From NCBI RefSeq assembly GCF_016642265.1, contig NZ_MRXX01000003.1, forward strand, positions 109,840 to 149,313: a DNA stretch of 39,474 bases, written 5' to 3'. Shown one piece after another: positions 21,466-31,397 of this stretch. Below the pieces are notes generated by a model. That model saw only the letters and a program-made list of their open reading frames with translations. It was not told the DNA's origin and did not search any database. Position numbers and translations under genes: made by a program. Each line of letters starts with the position of its first letter. The first letter of the stretch is position 1. Source of the stretch: Streptococcus lactarius. Lineage in GTDB: Bacteria > Bacillota > Bacilli > Lactobacillales > Streptococcaceae.

Positions 21466-23385
21466 CTAAGTTATTTTATTGAACATATATCGTACTTTAT
21501 CTATCCGACTATTTGGACGACGGGGCTGGCAAACAGGTTCACCGGTAGTAACATGGTACCCTTTTAACTCTGTTAAACAAACACTACGTCCATTTGTAAA
21601 GAAAGTTAAATCACTACGATATTCTTGAATACACCGAGCAGGGATTTCTCCACTAAGAATGACCTCATTATTTTTCAATTGAGTGTCTACGATGTTCGCA
21701 CAATATTTAGGAGCATCGTTGTATGCTCGTGAAAGATATTCCTGTGGCGCATAAATTTTAAAACTAAGATATGGCTCTAACAATTCTGTTCCAGCTTTTT
21801 TTAAGACTTGTTCCAATACAATAGGAGCAAGCATCCGAAAATCTGCTGGGGTACTAACAGGGCTATAGTATAAACCGTACTTAAAACAGATTTTACAATC
21901 CGTCACATTCCAACCATATAATCCTTGTTCGCAACCATAGCGTATCCCTTCCATAACTGCATTTTGAAATGATTGATTTAAGTATCCAAGAGAAACCGAG
22001 CTCTCATACTGCATTCCACTTCCCAACGGAAGCGGTGATACAGATAAACCAATGGAAGCCCAGAAAGGATTTGGCGGCACTTCGATGTGAATGGTATATT
22101 CTGCATTTTTTAACGGTCTCTCCATATAAATGACTGTAGGCTCTTTTAGTTCTATCTCCACATGATACTTTTCTTGCAACAGTGCACTAATCACTTCCAT
22201 TTGTACTTTCCCTAAGAAAGAAAGTATAATTTCATGTGTCGTAGAATCCACGTAATATCGTAGAAGCGGATCACTATCTGAGATTTCCAAAAGGGCATCA
22301 AGCAACATTTCTCTCTGTTCAGGTTTACTCGGTTCAACAGTTGTTTGTAGTAGAGGGTGCGGATTTTCAATCTTTTTTCTCTGTGGCAATAGTTTTGTAT
22401 CTCCAAGAACACTATTTAACTTCAAAAACTCATTTTGCAAAATAACAATTTCCCCGGAATAAGCCTTATCGATTTTACATAATTCTCCATTTATTGAAGT
22501 ATACATTTCTGTAACTTTTATTTTTTCTTTTTCTGATACTCTAACCGAATCTCGCAAATGCAGTACGCCACTATAAAGACGTATATATGCAAGACGCTGT
22601 CTTTTTTCCGAATACTCAATTTTGAAAACTTTTCCGCAAAGTTCAGACTGACCTCGATGTGTTGATGAATAAAATTTATTCGTAATCACTTCTATAAGGT
22701 TATCAATCCCTATATTGTTTTTTGCACTTCCGTGATAAACAGGGAACAGAGAACAATTCTGAAATCTTATGCTTTCCTCTTGTTCGAGTTCCAATGCTTC
22801 TAATGATTTACCGGACATATATTTCTCTAAAAGGTCATCGTTTCCCTCTATTACCGTATCCCATTGTTCAGATTCGGTAAAGTTCGTCACACACATATTA
22901 GGATACAGTTCTACCTTCTGTTTGATTACAATTTCGGCAGAAAGTTTCTCTTTAATATCCTGATAAACCGTTGATAAATCAATTCCATTTTGGTCAATCT
23001 TATTGATAAAAAAGATTGTGGGAATCCCCATTTTCCTAAGTGCATGAAATAATATACGAGTTTGTGCTTGTACGCCATCTTTTGCAGAAATCAGTAGAAT
23101 TGCCCCATCTAAAACTGATAATGAACGATATACTTCTGCTAAGAAATCCATATGTCCTGGCGTGTCTATGATGTTCACCTTCGTATTTTCCCACTGAAAA
23201 GAGGTTATTCCTGTCTGAATTGTAATTCCTCTCTGACGTTCTAAAAGCGTATTATCCGTCCTCGTTGTACCTTTGTCCACGCTTCCTAATTCTGTAATCG
23301 CTCCACTGTTATATAATAAGCTTTCTGTTAAGGTAGTTTTTCCTGCATCAACATGAGCTAAAACTCCAATATTAATAATTTTCAT
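21466..23385 (-). CDS. tet(M): Tetracycline resistance ribosomal protection protein Tet(M)
   Basis: This 639-residue translational GTPase of the EF-G type displaces tetracycline from the ribosomal A site. G1 AHVDAGKTT is at residues 10-18, G2 is in the RGITIQTG switch, G3 is DTPGH and G4 is NKID. The domain IV loop [10 protein letters not shown] near the C-terminus is the part that enters the drug site. ATG 23385 (MKIINIGVL) is preferred over the in-frame ATG at 23400 because GGAGG sits between them at the right spacing. It is controlled by the leader peptide and attenuator just upstream. Intact and of full length, so predicted to confer tetracycline and minocycline resistance. Confidence 0.98.
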   Translation of the reverse strand: MKIINIGVLAHVDAGKTTLTESLLYNSGAITELGSVDKGTTRTDNTLLERQRGITIQTGITSFQWENTKVNIIDTPGHMDFLAEVYRSLSVLDGAILLISAKDGVQAQTRILFHALRKMGIPTIFFINKIDQNGIDLSTVYQDIKEKLSAEIVIKQKVELYPNMCVTNFTESEQWDTVIEGNDDLLEKYMSGKSLEALELEQEESIRFQNCSLFPVYHGSAKNNIGIDNLIEVITNKFYSSTHRGQSELCGKVFKIEYSEKRQRLAYIRLYSGVLHLRDSVRVSEKEKIKVTEMYTSINGELCKIDKAYSGEIVILQNEFLKLNSVLGDTKLLPQRKKIENPHPLLQTTVEPSKPEQREMLLDALLEISDSDPLLRYYVDSTTHEIILSFLGKVQMEVISALLQEKYHVEIELKEPTVIYMERPLKNAEYTIHIEVPPNPFWASIGLSVSPLPLGSGMQYESSVSLGYLNQSFQNAVMEGIRYGCEQGLYGWNVTDCKICFKYGLYYSPVSTPADFRMLAPIVLEQVLKKAGTELLEPYLSFKIYAPQEYLSRAYNDAPKYCANIVDTQLKNNEVILSGEIPARCIQEYRSDLTFFTNGRSVCLTELKGYHVTTGEPVCQPRRPNSRIDKVRYMFNKIT

Positions 23386-23400
23386 GTGATTTTCCTCCAT

Positions 23401-23487
23401 TCAAAAACCCAAAAGGGCATAAAAATCCCAGTGATAAATACTTTTATCACTGGGATTTTTATGCATAACCATAGGTATACAAAGCAT
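23401..23487 (-). CDS. orf12: tet(M) leader peptide (Orf12)
   Basis: The 28-codon leader begins MLCIPMVMHKN and ends FYALLGF, stopping 15 bases before the tet(M) start. It is the Tn916 leader except that residue 4 is Ile where I recall Met. The DNA coding for its middle forms the attenuator hairpin at 23421-23460. Ribosome progress through the leader under tetracycline is thought to prevent termination. Confidence 0.9.
   Translation of the reverse strand: MLCIPMVMHKNPSDKSIYHWDFYALLGF
23421..23460 (-). terminator. tet(M) transcriptional attenuator
   Basis: An 18-bp perfect stem (23421-23438 with 23443-23460) has a four-base loop and on the minus strand ends in five T residues. It lies within the leader peptide reading frame, the classical Tn916 attenuation signal. 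Confidence 0.88.
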
Positions 23488-23523
23488 ACAGATATTCTCT
23501 GGATACTTTAGAATCACATGATA

Positions 23524-23625
23524 AAGGTATTCTTAAACTGGGTACAAAAAACTAAGCCCTCCTAAAAAAGGACATCTAATTATTTGTTCCCGCTATCAAA
23601 TTGACAGTTTATTTAAGAATACCTT
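23524..23625 (-). promoter_or_regulatory. tet(M) upstream region with 14-bp inverted repeat
   Basis: AAGGTATTCTTAAA (23524-23537) and TTTAAGAATACCTT (23612-23625) are perfect reverse complements about 75 bp apart. They enclose the AT-rich segment where the tet(M) promoter is expected. The repeat could pair in read-through RNA from the orf13 side. I could not pick -35 and -10 boxes with confidence. Confidence 0.6.
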
Positions 23626-23761
23626 GCCGCATATTTATTAACTCCTTTTAAATAGTCACTTAAATAATAGCACGTAAGAGCATATTTGTCAAGGAATCTC
23701 CAATTTTTTATCAAAAAGAGTACATGATTACAAAGTATCTGTAATCATGTACCAATATTTG

Positions 23762-24679
23762 TTATTTTACAATCTTCCAATTACTCCCGTTCTTTTCAAG
23801 TACCAAATCAAATTGAGATACCTGCGTTGCTTTGGTCTGCTGGTCGATATACTCCACTGTCAGCGATACCGTGACTTGATTATCCTTACGATTGTGAATA
23901 GGATTTACCAGTTCTTGAAAGATGTACTCTTTTCCGATTGGTTTTAATATCCCGTCATTCACATAGTAGGAAAGTTCACTGGCTGTCGCTGTAGGATAGA
24001 GCTTGAAGAACGTCGTTAAAAACTCATTGATTTCATTGGTTGTAATGGAATCAACCGTCCCCTCACTTTCAATGGCTTTTGGTTTATAACTTGATTTCTT
24101 AGGTATGTTGGTAATGGTCGGATTCTTAACCAGTACCATATTTCCAGAACCATCTACATAGACACTCACTATATAAGCAGAGTGGACGGTCTTTGTATTT
24201 TCTCCCTCTGTAATGAGCTGGTCTACACTGTAGGTTACATTAAACTCATTGTCGCCAGTTGGCTCTACCGTCCATATCTGAAATCCTCTTACAGAAGACG
24301 ATACAGGAATATCTTTGCGTACTGTATCAACATTGAGAGCTTGAAGTTCATCTGTCAGATAGCCTTTTAGACTTTCCATTCGATTATCAATGGACTTATC
24401 GGATTGCTCCCATGAATAGTAGACTTTCGCAAAGTTCTCTACAAAATTTTCTACATGATGAGTATCAACGTATTCCTTTTCTATGATAGTTGTTTCGTGA
24501 ATAGTATGAGTATCTATAGCTGTAAAGTGCTTGAATATCGCAAAGCTGAAACTAAGCCCTAAAAGTACCCACAAGGCAATCACAACCTTTTTATGAGGAT
24601 TGACCTTATAGTAGACACGAGGTTTCTTTTCCTTTGGTATCTGTTTTTCTTTATTCTGATTTTTTCTAAATTTCATCAT
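23762..24679 (-). CDS. orf13: Tn916 Orf13, TcpC-family conjugation membrane protein
   Basis: This is a protein of about 305 residues. A basic cytoplasmic N-terminus (KFRKNQNKEKQIPKEKKPR) and a single membrane helix (KVVIALWVLLGLSFSFAIF) are followed by an extracellular part with two NTF2-like domains. This is the TcpC/ConG-associated fold, a VirB8-like piece of the mating channel. An in-frame ATG at 24697 overlaps the orf14 stop, but AAAGGAAG lies between it and the ATG pair at 24679/24676, so I prefer 24679. Last gene of the transfer operon before the tet(M) promoter. Confidence 0.9.
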   Translation of the reverse strand: MMKFRKNQNKEKQIPKEKKPRVYYKVNPHKKVVIALWVLLGLSFSFAIFKHFTAIDTHTIHETTIIEKEYVDTHHVENFVENFAKVYYSWEQSDKSIDNRMESLKGYLTDELQALNVDTVRKDIPVSSSVRGFQIWTVEPTGDNEFNVTYSVDQLITEGENTKTVHSAYIVSVYVDGSGNMVLVKNPTITNIPKKSSYKPKAIESEGTVDSITTNEINEFLTTFFKLYPTATASELSYYVNDGILKPIGKEYIFQELVNPIHNRKDNQVTVSLTVEYIDQQTKATQVSQFDLVLEKNGSNWKIVK

Positions 24680-24693
24680 TAAATCTTCCTTTC

Positions 24694-25695
24694 TCATTGT
24701 TTGATTCGTCCTGCTCCCACTAAATGCTGTTGCCAGTAGGGGCTTGTTAAGTCGGCATAACCGATTGGGTCGCCTGCATGAAACATACGGTTATTGCCAA
24801 GGTATATCCCAACATGAGTAATATAAGAGCCAGCGTTATAGGTAGAATGAAAGAAAACCAAATCGCCAGCTTGTGCTTCCGATAGTGGGATATGCTGGGT
24901 CACATCATATTGCTGTTGTGCGGTTCGTGGTAAGTTAATTCCAGCTTTTCCATACGTCCATTGTGTCAGTCCGCTACAATCAAAAGAAGTAGTCGGGGAA
25001 GCTCCACCGTAAACGTATCGCCAGCCCTCATATTTCAGTGCTTCGTCCATGATGGCTTGTACCGTATCATCATCAAACTCTGTTGTGACAAGATACTGCG
25101 TTACCAGTTGCACATAAAACATATTGCCATAGTTGTATCGCCAGCCCCCATTGATAGGTATGGCTATGGGATTGGGGTAAGACACTTTTTCGCCACCTGA
25201 ATACTCTTTTGAGAAACTTTGAGCCAGTTCAAAGGTATATTTATTTCCACGATTAGCCACATACCCTAAGAAACCACCACCATAATTGTAGGACTGGATA
25301 ACCGATTCTAAATCTACACTGAGCCTTTCGCTACTGGCTAATAATTCACTGAAATACTTCACACCTTGCTTAATGGATTCTTCTGTACTCAATGAATTAG
25401 GTGGAAGACCGAGGGATTCCGAGGACTGCATAACATCTTCCGCAGTACCGCCCGATTCCACCTGTATAATCGCAAGAAGTATGTTGACATATTCTTCAAC
25501 GCCATATTCTTTGGCATATTTTTCTACCATAGGCTTATGAGCCAGCACTTCTGCGGAAACATTCACACCTCCATAATGAATATTGGAAATTCCGCTGTCC
25601 TGTTCATCTGAAAATAAAATGGCAACAAACAGAAGCAGTGAGAAGACCATCAAGAATAATCCAGAACCACCAATCACTAAAGTTTTCAACTTCAT
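24694..25695 (-). CDS. orf14: Tn916 Orf14, two-domain cell-wall hydrolase (CwlT-like)
   Basis: This 333-residue exported peptidoglycan hydrolase is needed to open the wall for the mating channel. An N-terminal membrane segment precedes a lysozyme-like domain (LLAIIQVESGGTAEDVMQSSESLG, with the catalytic glutamate in QVESGG). A C-terminal NlpC/P60 endopeptidase domain follows. FDCSGLTQW holds the catalytic cysteine and ITHVGIYLGNNRMFHAG the histidines. It resembles CwlT of ICEBs1. Its start overlaps the orf15 stop by four bases. Confidence 0.94.
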   Translation of the reverse strand: MKLKTLVIGGSGLFLMVFSLLLFVAILFSDEQDSGISNIHYGGVNVSAEVLAHKPMVEKYAKEYGVEEYVNILLAIIQVESGGTAEDVMQSSESLGLPPNSLSTEESIKQGVKYFSELLASSERLSVDLESVIQSYNYGGGFLGYVANRGNKYTFELAQSFSKEYSGGEKVSYPNPIAIPINGGWRYNYGNMFYVQLVTQYLVTTEFDDDTVQAIMDEALKYEGWRYVYGGASPTTSFDCSGLTQWTYGKAGINLPRTAQQQYDVTQHIPLSEAQAGDLVFFHSTYNAGSYITHVGIYLGNNRMFHAGDPIGYADLTSPYWQQHLVGAGRIKQ

Positions 25696-27869
25696 GGTTT
25701 CTTACCGACTTTCTTAATGGTGGCGGTTTTGATTGGTGGTCTACTTCTTGTATTTTGTAGTGGTACTCTTTGAACAGTAGACGGACGTTCTTTTGTGATT
25801 GGACGTTGTGAAGTTCTATCTGCTGTAGTGGTTGAAGTTGCTGGCTTTTGAACGGTTTTTTCTTGAACGGTATTGCCTTGGCGTTCCACTTTTGGACTTG
25901 AAAAATCGGACTTAACTGCTGGACGCTCTTGTTTGGCTTGTTGAGATTCCTTATATGAAGTCTGAATATTAGACTGTTTTGAGGTCTGTTCATCATGATA
26001 TTGTTCTTGTCTTGTAGTCGGTCTTTCATGAACAGAAGAAGCAGGCTGTTTTTTCTGTTTGACCTGTTCCATTTCAGAGCGACGCTTCGCAATGGTTTTT
26101 CGCCTTTGTTCCTGCTGTTCCTTGCGTCCACTGGCTCTGTCCGCTTTGGTTTGAGAAATACTACTGGTTAAATCACGGACATTCTCTTTTACTTTGGATT
26201 TTCCTTGATATACTGCATATCTTGCATTGGTCGGCAAATCTTTAACCTGTTCTTTCAAACCACTAGCAGTGTCTACCATTCTGTCTTTGGTATCAGCTAC
26301 TGTACCGATGGTTTGACCGATACGTTTTCCAAGTGTTGATTTTTCCTTTCCGTCTGGTCGGGAGTGATCTGCTTGTGTCCTTGCAGAACTCCCCGAACCC
26401 GACTGTCCTTTTTTACCTGTAACAATGGCAGACCCAGCCCCTAGAGTAGTCATGGAACGTCCAAGTTTCCGCTGTAGACGGTGCATGTGAGCGTGCATAA
26501 GCATACGAGGTTTTCTCATCACACGACTTCCCACACTTTGAGAATCGTTACTCTGTAGAGAAAACATACTCATTAAATCGCCCAGCTTGAAGTAGATTCC
26601 TGCAAAGGTCACAATCTGTAGAAAAGCAATCAAAAAGAACGGATAACCAGCCGATAAGGTATAGAGCATGGTTGAAATACTAAATGCTGTCGTAATAATC
26701 AATGTGATTCCAGCTCGTGTCAAAATGGTATTAAAGAGCTTTGTTATGGCTCGTTTTGACATACCATCAAATGATGGAATCATGCTTAAAATAAAGCTCA
26801 CAGGCAGAAACATAGCATAGATGATAAAAAGTACCTGCGAGAAAATCATGATTCCTGTTAATAGGAATACAAATATGGAAATCCCAATATTGAAGACAAA
26901 TAGGAAGAAGACTGTACCTAAACGGTTAATGGTCTTTGTAATGGTTAGATTGGTATTGCTTCTGTCTTCAATTTCTTCCGCAACAATTTTTTCTCTGTCT
27001 TCGCCATTGTTGGAATCTGGGCTGGTGGAGAGCAGGCTTTCCACACGGTCAATACCGATACTTTCAATGTCTGAACTGTTGTATTGAAGCAGTAGCCACG
27101 GTTGCTGAACCTGTATGGAAAACAGGCTATCTCTGATTAAGTCCACGCTGTCCTTGCCTTGACTATCGGAATGGGGCATGACAATCTTCGTGCCAAGTGA
27201 TAAACTGGCATTACTGATGTCTGATGAAAAGTCATTGATTTTTTTAATGTAGTCGGGAGCGTAGGCAATAAAGGAAGCCGATAGGATAAACACCAGCACA
27301 AAATTCATAATGGCATGAATTGCCTTTGTGGTTTCTCTCTTTATCAGTCCCGTATAGGCAACATAAACCCCAAGAACCAAAATCAAGAGTAAGAGGAATC
27401 CAACATAGAAACCCTCTGTTGAAAATCCGTTTGCACTCACACCAGCTAAGGTCTGCATATTCTTACCAATGGAATCTGCTGTAGCGGAAATGAAGTCTAA
27501 GGAATAGGCTTCCTGTACTAAGTAACCTGTCGCATTGGAAACATACAAACTGATTGTCCAAATAAAATTGGTAATGGCATATAGTCCATACATGACCTGT
27601 TTTCCAATCCCGTCCGACCAGTTCCACGGAAGCCAGCCCCAGCTATTATCCACATAAAAATCCAGTTGATAGTTTTCAAGTGGGTATCGGCTGTATTCAT
27701 TTGCCACATTGACCGTATCATCTACCAAGCCCGCAGCTTGAACCACCGTTCCCAGCATGGCTAAAAGAAAAATGGCAATCACAAGTGTGAAAGCCACTGT
27801 CATTGCCACTTTACCTAGACGTTTCAGCGTCCAGTTTGATTTTATTCTGTTTACTATTGATGGTTTCAC
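25692..27869 (-). CDS. orf15: Tn916 Orf15, VirB6-like conjugation channel membrane protein
   Basis: This is a 725-residue polytopic protein. The N-terminal basic segment and a first helix are followed by a periplasm-side loop and seven or so further helices up to about residue 430. A long hydrophilic tail rich in Gln, Lys, Arg, Ser and Thr follows. The family is the YtgP-unrelated, VirB6/TrbL-like ConG/TcpH group that forms the membrane pore. The tail is low complexity and may contact other channel proteins. It begins 2 bases after orf16 and ends in a 4-base overlap with orf14. The tail is the likeliest place for length variation among relatives. Confidence 0.9.
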   Translation of the reverse strand: MKPSIVNRIKSNWTLKRLGKVAMTVAFTLVIAIFLLAMLGTVVQAAGLVDDTVNVANEYSRYPLENYQLDFYVDNSWGWLPWNWSDGIGKQVMYGLYAITNFIWTISLYVSNATGYLVQEAYSLDFISATADSIGKNMQTLAGVSANGFSTEGFYVGFLLLLILVLGVYVAYTGLIKRETTKAIHAIMNFVLVFILSASFIAYAPDYIKKINDFSSDISNASLSLGTKIVMPHSDSQGKDSVDLIRDSLFSIQVQQPWLLLQYNSSDIESIGIDRVESLLSTSPDSNNGEDREKIVAEEIEDRSNTNLTITKTINRLGTVFFLFVFNIGISIFVFLLTGIMIFSQVLFIIYAMFLPVSFILSMIPSFDGMSKRAITKLFNTILTRAGITLIITTAFSISTMLYTLSAGYPFFLIAFLQIVTFAGIYFKLGDLMSMFSLQSNDSQSVGSRVMRKPRMLMHAHMHRLQRKLGRSMTTLGAGSAIVTGKKGQSGSGSSARTQADHSRPDGKEKSTLGKRIGQTIGTVADTKDRMVDTASGLKEQVKDLPTNARYAVYQGKSKVKENVRDLTSSISQTKADRASGRKEQQEQRRKTIAKRRSEMEQVKQKKQPASSVHERPTTRQEQYHDEQTSKQSNIQTSYKESQQAKQERPAVKSDFSSPKVERQGNTVQEKTVQKPATSTTTADRTSQRPITKERPSTVQRVPLQNTRSRPPIKTATIKKVGKKP

Positions 27870-27871
27870 AT

Positions 27872-30319
27872 TTACACCTCTTTTCGCACAGGTGGTCTGG
27901 TATCAAAGGCATGGAGCAGTTCTTCAAATACAGGGTGGAACTGTATCACACCGACACGACCATATAAATCACTGATAAGGCATTGCCCGTTTTCCAAATC
28001 ACGCAATCGCTTCTGATTGTTTTCGTCCTCTGGGTCTACACCAAAAAAGGCTAAGGTCTTTTTAATCTCGTTAAGGTCAGTGGAACGAAATGCAAATTTT
28101 AAGCCGAGGTTATTTTTCAGTTTTTCATCTAAGAGGTCGTCTGTATTTTGGGTCACGAAATATACCCCAGCGTTCATAGCACGACCAGCCCGAACCAGCT
28201 TCATAGATAGTGTTTTTCCTTGTGCTACCTGTAAAAAGCTCCATGCTTCGTCTAAATCTACAATCTTGAAAATGCTTCGGTCTGTATGGATAAAGTCTAA
28301 AGCAAAGGTACTAATGACAATCAGCATAGCAACGGATAAAAGCTCCATAGTGGTATATTCCTCAAAGGAAGTTTCCTTGTCGGGAAGTACCAAGTCCGCA
28401 ACCTGTATAATGTTCAGTTGTTTTTCTAAGCTGATAGACTGCTCCACATAACCATTACTGAATAATAAATGTGCAAAGTCATAGTCTGTAAAACTTTCGA
28501 TATGGTCGGCTATACTGGTACTTAGTGGCGTATTCTCAACCCGTAATTCCTCAATCACTTTCATCAACCCTCGTACTTCACTATTGGTTACTGCACGAAT
28601 GGCTTTTCTAAGGATTGGGAAGCGTTCCCCATCACGAGAGGAAATCCCCGTAAGGAATGTCAGAATATCAATAGCCAGTGATTCAGAATCTTTGGGATTT
28701 TTCATAATCACATAAGGGTCAAGTAAGCCTTTGTTTTTCTCATCAGAAGTCAGAGTGACGATATTGATTTCATGGGAAATCTCTGGCAAGGTTTCTTTCC
28801 ATCTGCCACGTTCTGCTTTTGGGTCTACAATCACTGCTTGTGCCCCATAAAGCACCGCATAATAGACGATAAGGTTATTCGCAAAGGATTTACCACCACC
28901 CAGCGAACCAACAAAAGCCGACGCTAACGCATTGGTTACTGAACCCTTAACCCCTTGACTGGCAAGAGCAGGTTTCAGATAGACATTGCGTCCAGTATCT
29001 AAGCTGTAGCCAACATAAATCCCCTCATTTTCCCCCAGCATTTGAGTAGCACCAAAACCTAAACCAGCGAGGAAATCAGAGGTCACGTATTGAATATAAT
29101 CATTCATATAACGCTTGCTGGCAGGTAAAAATTCTTCATGTAAGCCGAGCATATCCCCAAATGGTCGTACCAGTTTTACGCTTAAATCGTCATAAAAATC
29201 TTTCACTTCATTACAACGACGTTTGAGTTCGTCAAGATCATTTGCTGATACCCTTACCACATAAGACAGCTTGTACATAGATTCCTTGCTTTGGTCTAAA
29301 TTGGTTTCCAGCTCATTCACACTTTCCAGAGCTTCCGCCACATTGGAGCTGGTTTCATTATCACTTTGCCAAGCGTGGTTATCCAAGTCTTTCAGTTCTT
29401 TCTTTTTATTGCGGACAGTAGATAGGGCTTTACGATTCGCTACAATTTCCACATTCATTGACGTATCAATCGGGAATGTAAATTGCTGTTGCTGGTAGTA
29501 GAAGATTTCAGAGGACGGGAAGTCCAGTTCTCCGACAATGCTGTTAATGGTAAAGTAAGCTACATAGACGGTTTCATCTTCCTGCTGGATTTTCAAATAT
29601 CGCTGTTTTTCTTCCACCAAACAGCGAGTAGGCTTAATCAAGTCATAGTATTTAATCAGCGTTTCATTATCCAGCTTTTTCTTTGATAGATGGTACTCAT
29701 ACTCTTCATAGGCAGTGCCTGTCTGTCCGTAAAGGTGTTCAATCAGATAGCCGAAGTCGTCCTTATCTAACCTGCGGATTTTGAAACGACGAGAGATTTT
29801 ATTTTCTAAGAGCTTTTCCATCTTCTGAAAACGCAGGATTTCATCATTACTCATACTAACAAAATCGCCCATCAGCTTATGGTTCACATCATAGACAAAA
29901 TCAGACAAAGCATTTTTTGCTTCAACGGTAAGACTTTTCATAGAAAACTCCTGATCGTTGAGAAGCAACTTAAAGCCGATAAAGAAACGGTAGTTCACTT
30001 GATTTTCGCCAATCATGGATATTAAAGCGTCTGTCTGTTGGTCGATTTTGTCATAGGCAACCGCTTTGAGCTTGCCAGTGACTTCATTTTTGGAACGCTC
30101 TTGTGCAGAACGTATGCTGGATTCTGTACTGATTTGTAAAGCATGAATTTTGCCATCACGATTTTGTGCGATAAGCTGTCTGAAAGAATCATGCACTTGT
30201 ATTTTCTGTTCTGGACTTAGAAATGAGTAATTGTAAGGAACAAGCTCATAGTAAGCATAACATTCCCCGTCTTTATTCCAGACGAGATTGTTTTCAATGT
30301 ATTTAATTGGATATGCCAT
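27872..30319 (-). CDS. orf16: Tn916 Orf16, VirB4-like conjugation ATPase
   Basis: This is an 815-residue ATPase of the VirB4/ConE family that energises the mating channel. The Walker A motif is GSLGGGKSFANN at about residue 450, and a Walker B-type KIVDLDEAWSFL appears later with the conserved TQNTDDL segment. The longer frame to 30370 lacks a ribosome binding site. ATG 30319 (MAYPIKY) follows TAGGAGTG. It overlaps the orf17 stop by 17 bases. All key motifs are intact. Confidence 0.95.
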   Translation of the reverse strand: MAYPIKYIENNLVWNKDGECYAYYELVPYNYSFLSPEQKIQVHDSFRQLIAQNRDGKIHALQISTESSIRSAQERSKNEVTGKLKAVAYDKIDQQTDALISMIGENQVNYRFFIGFKLLLNDQEFSMKSLTVEAKNALSDFVYDVNHKLMGDFVSMSNDEILRFQKMEKLLENKISRRFKIRRLDKDDFGYLIEHLYGQTGTAYEEYEYHLSKKKLDNETLIKYYDLIKPTRCLVEEKQRYLKIQQEDETVYVAYFTINSIVGELDFPSSEIFYYQQQQFTFPIDTSMNVEIVANRKALSTVRNKKKELKDLDNHAWQSDNETSSNVAEALESVNELETNLDQSKESMYKLSYVVRVSANDLDELKRRCNEVKDFYDDLSVKLVRPFGDMLGLHEEFLPASKRYMNDYIQYVTSDFLAGLGFGATQMLGENEGIYVGYSLDTGRNVYLKPALASQGVKGSVTNALASAFVGSLGGGKSFANNLIVYYAVLYGAQAVIVDPKAERGRWKETLPEISHEINIVTLTSDEKNKGLLDPYVIMKNPKDSESLAIDILTFLTGISSRDGERFPILRKAIRAVTNSEVRGLMKVIEELRVENTPLSTSIADHIESFTDYDFAHLLFSNGYVEQSISLEKQLNIIQVADLVLPDKETSFEEYTTMELLSVAMLIVISTFALDFIHTDRSIFKIVDLDEAWSFLQVAQGKTLSMKLVRAGRAMNAGVYFVTQNTDDLLDEKLKNNLGLKFAFRSTDLNEIKKTLAFFGVDPEDENNQKRLRDLENGQCLISDLYGRVGVIQFHPVFEELLHAFDTRPPVRKEV

Positions 30320-30695
30320 AAAATTCACTCCTAACTGCTGTAATGGCTTCTTGTGGCTGGTTTCTGCCAAGCGTTACTTTTTTTCCTGCATAGGTCAGCT
30401 TTGGTCGCAGTGCATAAGCAATGACAGACTTCAAAAATCCATAAGGCTTTTTACCATCAAAAGTTTTTGTAGACATAAACCATGTGAAAGCCACAGGAAT
30501 CCCAAAGTATTTGAGAAATGCTCCCTCTATCATGGAAAGAGGGGGCAAGTTGCCAAGTATCATCACTGCAAAGAGTGACACGACAAACCATGTCATTTGC
30601 GTAAAGGTTATGGGAAACGGAAGTCTAAAATCATTGATAGAATACAGTACCTTTTCCACAGACCAGATACTGGTATAGCTTCGTATTTTCTTCAT
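30303..30695 (-). CDS. orf17: Tn916 Orf17, TcpE-family conjugation membrane protein
   Basis: This protein of about 130 residues starts MKKIRSYTSIWSVEKVLYSINDFRLP and carries two membrane helices. It is a member of the TcpE family, which interacts with TcpA and TcpH-like proteins at the mating pore. Some annotations extend the frame to 30809. I reject that because GAAAGGA lies properly before 30695, while the extension crosses a terminator-like hairpin (30721-30743) and overlaps the end of ardA. Confidence 0.88.
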   Translation of the reverse strand: MKKIRSYTSIWSVEKVLYSINDFRLPFPITFTQMTWFVVSLFAVMILGNLPPLSMIEGAFLKYFGIPVAFTWFMSTKTFDGKKPYGFLKSVIAYALRPKLTYAGKKVTLGRNQPQEAITAVRSEFYGISN

Positions 30696-30720
30696 GTAAT
30701 CAATCCTTTCATAAAAAATA

Positions 30721-30743
30721 GGGGTAGCTGATTGAGCCACCCC
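30721..30743 (-). terminator. Attenuator-like hairpin between ardA and orf17
   Basis: GGGGTAGCT (30721-30729) pairs with AGCCACCCC (30735-30743), with one G-T pair. On the minus strand it is followed by TATTTTTTATG just ahead of the orf17 ribosome binding site. This is an intrinsic-terminator shape inside the transfer operon. Confidence 0.6.
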
Positions 30744-30783
30744 GTAAAATAGAAAATCTGCCAGTAGTAATGTACCGACAGAT

Positions 30784-31281
30784 TTAATAGACGATTTCAA
30801 AAATCCCATGATTGGTTGAGATAAACGTTCCTGAAAGGTCTAAATCCCGACCATAGGCTTGATAATCAATATAGTTTTGAAGACTAGCTGGTACTTCGCC
30901 TAAAGCACCCGTTTCTTCAATGTAGTAGCGTGCCACGTCATACATATCATCACAATCGGAATGAATGATAATATCCTCTTGATGTTCGCTTAGTTCTTCA
31001 ATGCTTGAAAAATGAGTGAGCAGAGCAGATAGCTCCGATTGTAATTCTTCGGGTAATTCCGATACCATTTCCCATAGTCGATTGAGTTCGCCAATGGAAG
31101 TGTATTCGTCAACCGTAAAGGGTAACTCGTAGTCATGAATGGCGTATTCCTCATATTCATCATTCAAGCCGATTTTCTCTTTGACTTCCTCAAAGTCAAT
31201 GGGAAAGGTAAACCACGCACCGACCAATTCGCCCTCATTGTATTTGCCTAAATTCGCAATATAGACTTGCATATCGTCCAT
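30784..31281 (-). CDS. ardA: ArdA anti-restriction protein (Tn916 Orf18)
   Basis: This 165-residue, strongly acidic DNA-mimic protein starts MDDMQVYIANLGKYNEGELVGAWFTFP, the ArdA N-terminal signature. The glutamate- and aspartate-rich middle (EELQSELSALL, EDIIIHSDCDD) mimics DNA phosphates. It inhibits type I restriction enzymes when the element enters a new host. The Tn916 protein has a known elongated dimer structure. It lies in the transfer operon between orf19 and orf17. Confidence 0.96.
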   Translation of the reverse strand: MDDMQVYIANLGKYNEGELVGAWFTFPIDFEEVKEKIGLNDEYEEYAIHDYELPFTVDEYTSIGELNRLWEMVSELPEELQSELSALLTHFSSIEELSEHQEDIIIHSDCDDMYDVARYYIEETGALGEVPASLQNYIDYQAYGRDLDLSGTFISTNHGIFEIVY

Positions 31282-31397
31282 ATATTCACGTCCTTTCTTT
31301 GTAGAGATTCAAAAATCCCTACCGCACTTCGTTTGGTGTACCATTCCTTTGCGGAACATAAGAAAACCACTTATATTCCACAAAAGAACGGTTTTAT

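Noticed and set aside
25604..26131. 175-codon minus-strand frame inside orf15
   Set aside because: It is a shadow frame of the low-complexity tail of orf15, with no start signal.
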